Of a stretch of 64,000 bases of DNA, positions 33,020-44,600 are shown in pieces. Where the stretch lies: NCBI GenBank assembly GCA_047967505.1, contig CM106541.1; one strand, given 5' to 3'. A model generated the notes under the pieces. The model had not been told where the DNA came from, did no database searches, and was given only the letters and a program-made list of their open reading frames with translations. The first letter of the stretch is position 1, and every line of letters starts with the position of its first letter. The translations under genes and the position numbers were made by a program. Source of the DNA: Dipteris shenzhenensis. Lineage: Eukaryota > Polypodiophyta > Polypodiopsida > Gleicheniales.

Positions 33020-34441
33020 ATCTCCCTGCCCTAACCTAACCCTAATTTGCTCAGCTTCCTCCTCAGTTTTCCCTCCTTCTACCTCCTCCTTTCAGCTTTC
33101 CCTACCCGATTAGGTCTTTAGCTCAGCCGCCTCATTTCGCCTCTCCTTCTTGCAGCCATTTGCATCAGTTTTGCATCCCCACAACCAGCCGCCACCATTG
33201 GGGATCTCTTGGAGCTGTGCCTAGCCTCTTGGATAGCTGGTCAGCGCATTCTCTTCCTTCTTGGATTGCTGGTCGATACCTTGCAGCCACAAGCGCATGC
33301 ACATGTGCTGTTTTCAAGATCTTTATCACCGATTTTAGGGGTTTCCAGGCCACTGCAGCAGAGCCAATCATCTACGCTCTTTGTTGGCAGCAGTTCGTGA
33401 TCTTTGAAGGCTTTTTCGATTTGTTTTGAGGCTGCTACTGCCATTTCGAGCCATTCTGAGAGTGCTGTTGCAGAACCTCCTACAGCAGAGGAACTTTCGA
33501 GGTGTTTCTGGCCTTTCAGCACATTAAAGTCAATCGATTTTCTGCAAGAAGACTTGCTGAGCACCTCGGTTTACTTTGAATAGCCGCCTTCGCATTTTGG
33601 AGCTGTTTTGAGGTCCCTACCACACCTACAATAGACGTTTTTCATTGTGGTGGCCTGCTACATAATTTCAAATCGTTCTAGGGAGCCGCCTCCCACGTGG
33701 ACAGCCTGTTTTTGCATGCTCTGGTGAGCTCTTCTGAGAAGGTCAGACCTGCTCCAGCGCTCAGTTCTCCACTTTGGGGCATCTACTTGCTGCTCTTTGA
33801 TTCAGGCTCACTCAGTTCAACATTTCAAGGCGTATTCTTGCTGCTTTTCCATTAGGGTTTGCATTTAGGTGTCTCCGAGGTCATCCACCAGCTCCGAGGC
33901 TCACTCAATTCAACATTTCAAGGCGTATTCTTGCTGCTTCTCCATTAGGGTTTGCATTTAGGTGTCTCCGAGGTCATCCACCAGCTCCGAGGTCATTCAC
34001 GCATTTCTCAAGCTGTTGATCCATTTCAGAGCCCTAGACCAGCTTCTTCATTTGCTGGTTATCTATTTCAGCTTGCTGGTTTTGCTACCTCAGATTGATA
34101 CTATGGAGCCTCGTCCTCATGGTGAAGACTCATCACCACCACTCTCAGCTAGGGATGCACAGAATGACAAAGCAATGGCGCTTATTGGTGTGAGGTCAGC
34201 CAACAAATTGCTTCATCAACTTGATCTCACTACTTTGGCCAAGGAGACCCTAGACCGAGCTCAAGAATATTTACGACACTTCTACTGGACCTGAGGAGCA
34301 AGCTTTATCTACTATATTGCATGATCTATCCCTCTTTGAGGTGGTAGATGCTCTATGTGTGTTAATATTGAGTCAATAAAGGTTCTCAGCCTTGAGTTGT
34401 CCCTCTAAACTAAATGTATTTGGAGTCAACAAGAAGGAGTG
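33020..34441 (+). other. interior of element C (leader and short frame)
   Basis: The first kilobase is non-coding. It includes a 93-bp tandem duplication, 33805-33897 and 33898-33990, the copies nearly identical. A frame at 34104-34291 starts MEPRPHGEDSSPPLSARDAQ and ends after about 62 residues; I find no known domain. The stretch ends with 'ggttctcagccttgagttgt' and a weak purine tract before the 3' LTR, a layout like that of the small element at 39368-41584. Confidence 0.55.
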
Positions 34442-35065
34442 TGTTGATGTGATGTGTTGGTGTGTAGAACTAGGAGATCTAGTACTAGTGATTGTGTGAG
34501 TCGTGTGAGTGCCACATGTCACTATGGGACTTATCTCTTATGCACTTGGTGCATGTGTGTGAGTGTGTAGCCTGTAAGACTTGTATATACCTAGATGAAT
34601 CCAAGAACATTCCCAAACTCATCCTCTAAAAACACAGCATAGTGCAGTTTCAATCTCACGATAGTCACTCATAAGATTGAAAACCATTAACTCCATCATG
34701 CATAGCAGGGACTAGCTACTATGACATCCCCACTAACATCATTAGCGCCCAGCAGTGATAAAAGCATGCTCCCACACATACAAATCCACACACCCACACA
34801 TACTTGAGCATCCATTTATACAAAGTCTTCATACTGAGTTTCTGTCGGCACTCCGGAGGTGAAGGGCAAACTCAGCCATGACGAAGGCTAGCACTAAAGG
34901 AGAAGGCTCATCAAAAAGAAGTCCAAATCTCTTCATTCAAGCTACAACTACTTGTGAAGTCTAAACGATTTCATTTTAGTCTCTCCCAAACGAGCAAATA
35001 TTTACTTCACTTGCCTCATTTCGTGATGATGAATGAATGAAAGCCTTCATGGTTTCTAGATTTTT
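34442..35065 (+). repeat. 3' LTR of element C, interrupted
   Basis: 34442-34584 and 35019-35065 match the 5' LTR at 26214-26425 ('tgcacttggtgcatgtgt', 'gatgaatgaatgaaa'). The ~430 bp between them are unrelated, contain no coding signal, and show no terminal repeats or duplication that I can see. The distal end of the LTR is missing. Confidence 0.65.
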
Positions 35066-37061
35066 TTGCAGAAAACTAAGATCAGTCCATGACAGAATTT
35101 GATCTCAGAGGTGATTGAAGGGTCGCTTCCACTGGCAGTCGAAAGCACTTCAGAGCAACCAGTAAAAAATCAGAATATTCAGGCTACTCGTGCTGATGCA
35201 CAGCAGCCTGTAGATGCTTCAGATCATGTCCCCAGGATCAGCCTATCACACATGAGGTGTGCAGCGGATTGTCAAAGAACAGAGGGCTGCTTCACTGAAA
35301 GCTAGAAGAGTCCCTAGATGGCTGTTACAATCTCTGCAGGCCAGCAGACTTTCAGACCCTCTCTCTAATGGGACAGGGGCTGGTGAGGATGTGGACAAGG
35401 TTGTCAAAGAAGAGAGGGCTGCTTCACAGGAAGCTAGAACAGTCCCTAGATGGCAGTAAGAAAAGGGCTGTTTCAAGAGGGACAGGTGCAGCAAACTTTG
35501 TTTGATTCAGCTTGTCTGAGTTAACTGTTTGATACAGAAGAACCAAGCAGTTTTAAGGATTCTTAAGTTGCTAAGCATTGGATGAGGGCCATGATGTGCA
35601 GACTCATCAATAGACAATGAACCAGCCAGATAGAGAAACCACCAAAATAATATATTTCCAGACAAAACTATGGACACAATACAAAAGATATAGATCCAGA
35701 GTCCCACCAATGGTGTGGTCCTCTGATCTTACCACAAGGTCCTTCTCCTATCTGCCACTTATCTCTCGACTCGAGCCCACGTGCTCCACCTGGAGCTTCT
35801 TAGACTATCCATCCAGATCCCTTCCACCTTGCTGTCTTTGCACCAGCCTAGGTGGGCAGCACCTTTGCTGAACTAAGTCTGCAACTCTCCAACCTCTATA
35901 CGCTCCTGGATGTAGGCTCATAGGCTGCTGGTCTGCTGCTCCTGCTGCTCCCTGAAGTGCTGCTGCAAGTGATGATAAATGAGGCCACAAGGACCTCCTT
36001 TTATAGGGCCCCAAGGGCTGCCAAAAATACCGACCAGCCTGCAGCAAACTGGCCGACCAGTCCAGCCCTATAAGGGCTCACAACCCGGGGCTTTTGGCCC
36101 CACACTTCTAGGGCCTTTGGCCCTCCAATCTAGGCAAGGGCCCAGCCCTATATAAGCCTGCCTGGCCAAACTGTGTGGGCTATAAATATGCCCCCCAGGG
36201 TCAGTCCCTTGCAGCCCTCCTTGCTGCTGCTTCTGGACACGTAGATGCCCACTCTCCAGCCCTAAGCCAGGGCCTCCAAACAGTCCCAAAAACTGCTCCA
36301 CATCTGCGCTTATCCATCCTGCACATCCTGCCATCATTGCGCCTCTGCCAGGCTCTTCTCCAGCAGTGTACAGAGCCGTACACCCTGCAGATGTCAGCAC
36401 CATGTAATCGCCTCCTATTCTAGGTCCCTTGTGCTGGCTACTGCTTCGCCTTTTGCGGCTGCAGATCCATCCTAGCTCTAGGTACTTTCCATGGTCTTTG
36501 ATGTGAGGTGCTGCCCATGTGGCAGCCCCTTCTCTTTCTTCTCTCTCGGGCAAATCCTGCCCTAGGTCTCCCTCCCCCACGCTCTCCTCATTTGGGGGCT
36601 TACAGATGGGGAGGTGACCTTTCCAACACCCCCTCTCACCGACACATCTCGGCCCAATGCCAACACGTCGATGACGATGCTCTAGCAACTCCCTGGTCGT
36701 AGTCCTCTGGAACACTTCGATCTCGAAATCTTTTCCTGCCTTTTCATCCAGTGGCTCCTGCTCCACCAGGTCTAGTTCCGCTTCCGCACACCATCCTGGT
36801 ACACAGATCCATCTCTGGTAGCACCTCCTGGCACCACCTCCTTCAGTCATGTTCCGCCTTCGAGCTCGAGCAATCCAGTTGTCACGATCTTCCAGGTGTC
36901 CCCCTCATAATGAGTGAACAACATGGAGTCTTCCACGCACCATGCTCTGAGGGTCTGTTTCAACCCGTCCTTCCTTTGGCAAGGTCTCTAAACAATGAAT
37001 ATTTCCAGTTTACCTGGACCATGAACTCTCAAAGAGTTCTCAAGCAGGTACTCTTCTGGCT

Positions 37062-38362
37062 TCATACTCTTTGTCCATCACCTTCAAGCAATCTGCGTCC
37101 GAGATTTGAAGAAGCACCAATACTTCCCCTTCTATCTTCGAAGAAGGCCAATTCCTTCCAATCTCGTATCACCTGAGACAAATGAAGAGCAGAGTCTCTC
37201 CAAAGCATGCTATAAAGGCTCAAATGCAAAATATCAAGTACATACCAAACTGTTGTAATGCATGTATGTTTGCTCTGGAAGCAAACCCTGTACCTCAATG
37301 AGGCACCCGCCAAGAGCCTTTGTAATCCTATACTGTCCCCTTCTGAACTACAGCATCCATCTGACCATGAGACCCCAGGGCTTTCCATGAAATCCACCCT
37401 CGTGTCAGTGTCAACAACCACACACCTGAAAGGTACCAAGCGCTCCATGCTGTCCTTCACCTGCACAAAGGCATCTTTCCTCACTGTGATTTTTGGATCA
37501 ACATATCTGACCTCCGTAACACTCAGTGATGTCACCAGGAATAACTCTTTAATTACCACATTTGCTTTGGCCTCTCCCTCTGAATCTGAGTCGGACTCCT
37601 TTTTGTTTTTCTAATCTGCCCTTTTCTTTCTGCAGTCCTGTGCAAAATGTCATGGCGTATCACAATAGAAGCACTTCTTCTTCTGCTTCCTTTTAGAAGT
37701 CCCCTCGTCGTCAGAGTCGTCCTTTTTTTTTTTTGACTTGCCACTATTAAGCTTGCCCTTTTCTTTGCCAGTGGAATCCTTCGCCAACATCGCCTTGTCG
37801 TCTTTGTCCTTGTTGTAGAGCATCTCTCGAGCTTCCTCCTGTAGCAGTAATGGACCCAACTCCCCAAACATCAGAGGTTTGGTCCTCTGTCCTGCTATCA
37901 TAGTCGTAACAAAGCTCTTGAAACTCCGAGGTAGTCTCCTCAATACCATCAAGGCCAAATGGCATGAGTCTGTCTTCTCACCAACTGCAGCCACTGATCC
38001 CTCACCACCTTGACCTTCATCAAGTGGCTATGTACCGTATGTCCTTCCATATCAAGATTGTAGAGTTGATGCTAAAGAAGCAAAATTCGGGAGGTGTTAT
38101 CCATCTCGTACAAATCCTTCAGAGTGACCCACGCCTCTATTGACGTCTCGGCCAACTGGATATGTGGAAGAACAGAGTCCGCCGTAGTCCCTATGATTAA
38201 TGCCAAGGCATGGACATCTCTGTCTTCCCAAGCTTCGAGCTCCTCTCTGTCTACTGCCATGACTATCTCCCCTTTTCTGTCCACCATGTCCTCCGGCTTT
38301 GACTCCACTCCCGTGGTCAACTTCCACAACTTTCGAGCCACTAAATGACTCCGGATCTTCAC
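37062..38362 (-). pseudogene. copia gag of element B (frameshifted)
   Basis: The minus-strand pieces are: 38362-38072, with 'MKIRSHLVARKLWKLTTGVE' and the UBN2-type 'DVHALALIIGTTADSVLPHI'; 37994-37650, with 'VLRRLPRSFKSFVTTMIAGQ', a Lys/Asp/Ser linker and the knuckle start CFYCDTP; and 37559-37062, the acidic downstream segment ('VTEVRYVDPKIT'). Stops and small frameshifts separate them. The knuckle's His-Asp has been partly altered. It has the same architecture as element A. Confidence 0.78.
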
Positions 38363-39367
38363 TTTCTAGATCAGGTAGTTGCTCCCGTCCAGTTTCCCAA
38401 GCTCTCCAAAGTTAGGGATAGTGAATGAGAGAAAACCGGGGAGAAGGAAGGGAAAGCAGGGGCTGAAGAGGTTGTTGAGGTCGACATCTCTGCTGTTTAT
38501 ACCACACAACAAAGTCAACCAAACTTAATTTCAGTAAACCAGAACTCTAAACGCACCTGACTGAACCTGAGTCACCCTCCTCCTCGCAAGGGCACAATCC
38601 TCTAGTCATGGAAGTCGATTCCCAAGAGCTTCTGAATCAGGGTCATCCTTCAGCAAAGTCCCTGCCTTCAGGCTCCCACACCTGTGAGCCTCCTACTTGG
38701 GCTCTGATACCATGTTAGAAATTACCCAATAGAGGGTACACACAGCGGAAGACTTTTAGTAATGCCCAGGAGCTCACACAGTGTGGTGTGGGTGTGGAAT
38801 CACAAACTTCTTTACTTGATGTGCATCACATGGCTATGCACACTAATCAATAGACAATGAACCAACCAGATAGAGAAACCACCAAAATAATATATTTCCG
38901 TCAAAAACTATGGACACAATACAAAAGATATAGATCCAAAGTCCCACCAATGGTGTGGTCCTCTGATCTTACCACAAGGTCCTTCTCCTATCTGCCACTT
39001 ATCTCTAGACTCGAGCCCGCGTGCTCCACCTAGAGCTTCTATAGACTATCCGTCCAGATCCCTTCCACCTGTCTTTGCACCAGCCTAGGTGCGCAGCACC
39101 TTTGCTGATCTAAGTCTGCAACTCTTCTGCCTCTATATGCTCCTGGATGTAGGCTCATAGGCTGCTGGTCTGCTGCTGCTCCTGCTCCCTGAAGTGCTGC
39201 TGCAAGTGATGATAAATGAGGCCTCAAGGACCTCCTTTTATAGGGCCCCAAGGGCTGGCAAAAATACCAACCAGCCTGCAGCAAACTGGCCGACCAGTCT
39301 GTGGCTGGTCCAGCCCTATAAGGGCTCACAACCCGGGGCTTTTGGCCCCACACTTCTAGGGCCTTTG

Positions 39368-41584
39368 TGTTGGGATATCTCAAGGTGTATGCCTCAGGCA
39401 CACCTTATGTTTCTATGTGTGAGTGCTAGAGGCACAGTTAGGTGCCCACAAGCACAGTTAGGTGGTGGAAAAGCCACATAGGATGATTGAGTGAATCTAG
39501 GAGCAGATTGAGGAGATGATTGTGGAGCTTTGAGGTCATCAGTGATGTCAGTGACCTTGTATGAGGTGCCTACTTAAGGACCTCTTTCTTCTTCATTCTA
39601 TAAGCAAGTATTCTGATTTTGTGTCAACTCTACTCTTTCCTTTCAGTATTCCAACATGGTATCAGAGCCATTTGATCCCCCTTGAGCCCATTTCTGCCAC
39701 ATCATCATCTTCTTCTTCATCTTCTTCTTCTCCATTTTCCTCTTTCTTCCCAAAATCTTTGAGAGCTTGGTTCTCCATCTACAAACGGCCATTGCCCAAA
39801 CCCTCTGAGCTGGAAACTCCTCTAGTATGGGCGAACTTCCACCTGCAAGCAATTGAAAAAAAAACGTCTGTGGTGGCTGCCATTCTCCAAACAGCGAATT
39901 TCTTCTGTTGCTCAATACTCCCTGCATACTCCGCCATTGCCTAAGCCCTCTTAGGAGTAGATGGGCGACCTCAAGACGAAGATTTTGAGCCATTTTTCAG
40001 GTCATTTGGTTCAGTAACGAGGGAGAAATCGTCAAAACTCAGTTTCAGCCTGTAGCAACTCTCCCGGGCAAAAGTGCGCACCATTTCGTCCAACCTCTGT
40101 GCTGGACCTTCTCTGGTATATGAGCTTTCTTTTGCTTCAGAAAGCCCTCTTTTCCTTGCTTTGAAGAGTGAGCTACAAGCCCTCCAAGTTCAGCTTTTCA
40201 GTTTTGACAGTTTTGGACAAGTTTTTGAAGATGATGCTACATAAAATGCTACTCTAGCATTTCTGGTTTTTTGAAGCTTTCAATAACTTCAGCACAAGTG
40301 TGGATTCAGTTTGTTTTTGACTTGCTAGACCTGGTTTTGATTGGAAAGTGCTTATTTCACTCACTTCTATGAAGCATGTAAAAGGAAGCATCATTGTTTG
40401 AAATCTAGTCAATACTATTTGCTACATTAAATGCTTATATTTTGAAGCATTTCAGTTGTTATTCTAAGCCCTGTAAGAGAGAAGACACTACCCAATACTT
40501 GGGTTAGAGCCTCTCATGGCTTGCTTATGCAAAATATGTGAAAAGCCAAAACATAAAGCAATGTCTTGTTATGCTACAAAGGATGAAAATGCCAACCTGA
40601 CTTCCTTATTGAAGATTGCCAAAACAATGGTTGCCAAAAAGGAAGCAAATACAGAGATCTACACTCTCATGGCACTTTTATTTGACTCCAAGTACAAGAA
40701 AAAGATGAAGGTCAGATATGCTTCTCTACACAACTATGGAGATGACAAGATAATTGTTCTCTTGAAGGATATGACTTTCAAATCCACTTGTTCTATCATA
40801 GCACCATCTTATAAGGCATTAGACACTGCCCATGTGGTAAGACCTTGCCTTGACATGGATATTTTGCCTCCACAAGATGAGGCATCCCATGAAGATTATG
40901 CATTTTAAATCATCTCTATGTATGCTCCAGATCACTCTTTTTATGTCAAGGTACTCAGCCTGGATAGTCCTCCAAAATGAATGAAAATAAACTATTGTGT
41001 TTTGTGTGTTTTGTAAACACCTCTGGTCACCTTATGATGTAGGCCATGTGTATGTTTTGTTCCATGGTACCTCCTGCAGACATTGTGTGCATGTACATGC
41101 AGGGGAGATAACCATTGGAAGGTCTTTTTGTATCCCTTTTTGTTTACCTTACACCCTACCTTACACCCAAGGAAACCCTTGCTAGCATGAGAACCTAGCC
41201 ATAGATTTATCCTTGACCACCATGAGATGGCATGAGAAACTATGAGACTAGATGTATCCTTGACATAGCTTGAGGCATTCCCTTGAGGGGGGGTTTGTTG
41301 GGATATCTCAAGGTGTATGCCTCAGGCACACCTTATGTTTCTATGTGTGAGTGCTAGAGGCACAGTTAGGTGCCCACAAGCACAGTTAGGTGGTGGAAAA
41401 GCCACATAGGATGATTGAGTGAATCTAGGAGCAGATTGAGGAGATGATTGTGGAGCTTTGAGGTCATCAGTGATGTCAGTGACCTTGTATGAGGTGCCTA
41501 CTTAAGGACCTCTTTCTTCTTCATTCTATAAGCAAGTATTCTGATTTTGTGTCAACTCTACTCTTTCCTTTCAGTATTCCAACA
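39368..41584 (+). mobile_element. small LTR element with identical 289-bp LTRs
   Basis: LTRs are 39368-39656 and 41296-41584, both 289 bp, with no difference that I could find, starting TGTTGGGA and ending TTCCAACA. The primer site TGGTATCAGAGCC (39657-39669) matches initiator tRNA-Met and the purine tract is at 41285-41293 (mostly G). The target duplication is CTTTG (39363-39367, 41585-41589). The ~1.64-kb interior has one short frame with a zinc knuckle and no enzymes. It inserted into the LTR of element B and is the youngest insertion visible in the window. Confidence 0.95.
40516..40908 (+). CDS. zinc-knuckle protein of the small LTR element
   Basis: A 130-residue frame beginning MACLCKICEKPKHKAMSCYA. 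The spacing CX2CX4HX4C matches a retroviral-type CCHC zinc knuckle, which binds nucleic acid in gag proteins. It is followed by a Lys-rich segment and 'KTMVAKKEANTEIYTLMALL'. There is no capsid domain and no protease. Its sole-ORF status in an element with identical LTRs suggests it could be expressed, but the start ATG and its function are inferred. It may be the tail of a longer degraded gag. Confidence 0.55.
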   Translation: MACLCKICEKPKHKAMSCYATKDENANLTSLLKIAKTMVAKKEANTEIYTLMALLFDSKYKKKMKVRYASLHNYGDDKIIVLLKDMTFKSTCSIIAPSYKALDTAHVVRPCLDMDILPPQDEASHEDYAF

Positions 41585-43510
41585 CTTTGGCCCTCCAATC
41601 TAGGCAAGGACCCAGCCCTATATAAGCCTGCCTGGCCAAACTGTGTGGGCTATAAATATGCCCCCCAGGGTCAGTCCCTTGCAGCCCTCCTTGCTGCTGC
41701 TTCTGGACACCTGGGGTGCCCACTCTCCAGCCCTAAACCAGGGCCTCCAAACAGTCCCAAAACCTGCTCCACATCTGCGCTTATCCATCCTGCGCCTCCT
41801 GCCACCATTGCACCTCTGTCAGGCTCTTCTCCAGCAGCGTACAGAGCCGTACACCCTGCAGATGTCAGCGCCATGTGATCGCCTCCTGTTCTGGGTCCCT
41901 TGTGCTGGCTACTGCTTCGCCTTTTGCTGCTGCAGATCCATCCTAGCTCTCGGTACTTTCCATGGTCTTTGATGTGAGGTGCTGCCCATGTGGCAGCCCC
42001 CTCTCTTTCTTCTCTCTTGGGCACATCCTGCCCTAGGTCTCCCTCCCCCATGCTCTCCTCATTTGGGGGCTTACAGATGGGGAGGTGACCTTTCCAACAC
42101 CATGCAGTTCTATCATGAAGGAAAATACATCAAAATGATGGATTTGCCCATAGGTAAGACAAAGTAATTACAAGAAGATCTGATGGTACCATTAATAGGT
42201 ACAAGGCAATGTTGGTGGCCACGGGCTGTTCTCAGCAGCAGGAGGTAGATTATGAAACCTTTGCCGCCGCCCCCCCCCCCGCCCGCAAAATTCTGTTGGA
42301 AAGTATTTTTAAAAAATCCTTTCTCAATGGGGACTTGCAGGAAGAAGTGCATGTGAGTCATCTCCATGGAGACGTGCAGGGAAAAAAATATGTGAGTCAG
42401 CCTGTTGGTTTTCAGATGCCTGATAAGGAACATGAAGTATGCAAACTTGGTACGGCACTTTATGGCCCCACGGGCTCGATATGAGAAAATTCATACATTT
42501 TTTACCAATCGAGGTCTTTAGATAGTCCAACTGAGAGTGCCCTTTATGTCAAGAAAGACAAAAAAAAAGTTTTAAGTACAAGCCTGTATGTGGATGATAT
42601 GCTGCTCACAGGCACAATTAAGAGAAAAATTGCAGAATACAAGGATCTTGAAGCTGCTTGATCCGGGTGTGTTACTCTATTACTTGGGCTCACTTTACGC
42701 AAACACATGAAGGCATTGTGCTCAAACAGTCAAAATAAATTTAGGGACTGTTGCAAATGTCCAATTTTCAGGACTGCAAGCCTATTTCAACTCTCATGGA
42801 TCCAGGGTTCAGGCTGTCCATGCATGATGCAGGTGAACCTTTTGGATGGCTTTCTTGTCTATGCAATACCCATCCAGATGTTCAGTTCAGTGTATCCCAG
42901 TTGAGCAGGTATATGCACAGCCCAAAGACATAGCATTCGTGTGCTGTAAAGCATATTTGCAAGGTACTCAGTCTGCTGGTGTGTCCTATGCCGGGAAGTC
43001 TGACTTTGACTTGCATGCTTTCAGTGATTCACATTGGGCTGGTGATAATGACACTATTCCACCAATGGAAATTATTTCTTTATTGGCAGTTCCTTCCTTG
43101 GTGGAAGTAATTCTTTCTTATGGGGACCCGTTTCTGTACTAGGAGTTCATGCATGAGCAAGAAACTGGCAACTTCATCTTGTGAATCTGAGTACAGGGCA
43201 GCTTTCATAACTACAGTTAAATGTGTATGCCTCAGGTTGTTGCAAACCACCATATGCCATCAATTGCACTCCTATACTCACTAACACTCAAGTGCTATTG
43301 CTGTGGCACAGAATCCTGTGTTTCATGCAGGTACAATACACAATAAGAGCCAATATCATTATGTCAAAGAGAGTTACATGTAAGAGAGTGATCTACTATC
43401 CTACACACCAACATTGATAGATCTTATCACCAAGACTCTCTCTACAGAAAACTTTGAAGCTTTCCACACAGTTACTTTTGGTAGGGGAGGGGGGGTGGGG
43501 GGGGGATTTT

Positions 43511-44600
43511 GGGGATAGATTGTAATATTTAAGGCAGTGCCCAATGTATTAGTTAATTAGGAGGGTTAGGGATTCTAAGGGTTCCCCCCATCCATAGTTA
43601 GTGGTAAAGTTAATCATAGTCAGTTTTGAATCACTCTAGGTTCACCCTAGGGTTTAGGGTTTTATCATCTTGTATCTCATTCTTGCAATCTCATATCAGT
43701 TCAGCTCCACGTTTTTTAGCTTTCTACATCTCCAAACTCTCATACCTCATCTTCATCTACCATCACATCATTGACTAAACAAATCTGGCCGTCTATTACT
43801 GCCCCAAGTGAATCTGGATCTGAATGCTGCTCAGTCCATTTCTCAATAAATGACATCAACATAGTGATTCTACTGTTTACATATCTGGCCTTAGCAGTGC
43901 ATGATGCAACAACTAGCACAGTAAATTCATTAACACGTGTGTATTCTTCTGACTTTCTCCTCTTTATCCGACTTGTCCTCCCCCTTTTTCTAATCTGCCT
44001 GCTCCTCCTTACAGTCTTCTGTAAAATGTCCAGACGTGATATCAGTTGACACAATTCCTTCTCCACTGTCTGAAGAGCCCCCCGATCTCAATTTTTTATT
44101 CCTTTTCCTTTGGCTTTACCCTTACCGTTGGCCTTGCCTTTGCTCCTGGCAACAAAGGCCTTCTAATCACCAGCTCCATCATACTAGAGCAACAAAGGAT
44201 CTAGCTCCTCAAAATTGAGTGGCTTCAATCGTCCTTTAGCTGTGATGGTTGTAATTAACCCCTGAAACCTCCCTGCAAGCTTACTGATGACGACCATGCT
44301 AGCTTATGATCAACTATTGCCAAGTGATCCCAAACCCTCTTAACCTTGGCTGGGTAATCATACACCTCCTTGATTTTTTATTTTCCTGCGTGTGTGCTTG
44401 GGGATCTTACTTTTGCCTTTGGGGGCGAAGGAAACAGTCACGTTCTCAAAAAACTGATCAAATTACTTGGCCCTTAACGACACAGCACAGGCCTTGTCTT
44501 AAGAGAGCAAGTGCAAACAATTGAATCAGCCTGATTAGGATCTCGGTTTTCATTTTTGGGGTTCAATCCTATTTTGAAAACACTGAAGTTTCTGTCCACA
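43511..44600 (-). pseudogene. copia gag remnant and flanking LTR-like sequence
   Basis: 43511-43740 may be the 3' LTR of remnant P, since it directly follows a G-rich tract; no partner is present. From 44066 to 43740 the minus strand encodes a decayed knuckle region ('CQLISRLDILQKT', in which most Cys/His are lost), a basic linker and a following 'ARYVNSRITMLMSFIEKWTE' segment that parallels 'VRYVDPEIT' in element A. It is an old relative of the gag-only family on the minus strand. No LTRs of its own are recognisable. Confidence 0.5.

Larger units (their letters stand above)
26214..35065 (+). mobile_element. non-autonomous LTR element C (host of E1), plus strand
   Basis: The 5' LTR is 26214-26483 (TGTTGATG..TTCCTACA), followed at once by the primer site TGGTATTAGAG (26484). 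The 3' LTR starts at 34442 with TGTTGATG and is about 85% similar by eye; it is split by about 430 bp of unknown sequence (about 34585-35018) and its last part ends near 35065. The interior, after removing E1, is only about 1.4 kb and encodes no polymerase, only a short frame at 34104-34291. The divergence of its LTRs against about 1% for E1 agrees with E1 having inserted later. Confidence 0.75.
35594..42099 (-). mobile_element. gag-only copia-like LTR element B with nested insertion
   Basis: It belongs to the same family as element A and the solo LTR. The right (5') LTR is 38713-39367 plus 41590-42099, interrupted by the small element at 39368-41584. The left (3') LTR, 35594-36628, lacks about the last 120 bp of its terminus yet is flanked by the target duplication CCATG (35589-35593 and 42100-42104). 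The primer site TGGTATCAGAGCC is at 38712-38700 and the purine tract GAGAGGGGG at 36629-36637. The interior (36629-38712) has gag and the same downstream stretch as A, without pol. Confidence 0.88.
35066..43510 (+). mobile_element. decayed Ty1/copia remnant P, plus strand, split by element B
   Basis: Two coding pieces of one copia element flank element B. The left piece (about 35100-35588) has the integrase-RT linker and 'EEPSSFKDS' followed by 'KHWMRAM'. The right piece (42105-43480) has 'DGTINRYKAMLVATG', 'EVDYETFA', 'NGDLQEEV', 'YVDDML', 'HPDVQFSVSQLSRYMHSPK' and RNase H 'CESEYRAAF' motifs, scattered across frames. A purine-rich tract (43484-43509, mainly G) follows, probably the polypurine tract. 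The break lies exactly at the CCATG duplicated around element B. gag, protease and most of integrase are missing. Confidence 0.82.

Noticed and set aside
8867-35871. Recurring short frame starting MNQPxRETTK at about 8867, 20045 and 35617
   Set aside because: It recurs only because it lies in the LTRs of the same family; the downstream sequence shifts frame between copies and shows no protein-level conservation.
39657-39669. tRNA-like sequence TGGTATCAGAGCC at several positions
   Set aside because: These are primer-binding sites complementary to the 3' end of initiator tRNA-Met beside LTRs, not tRNA genes; no cloverleaf surrounds them.
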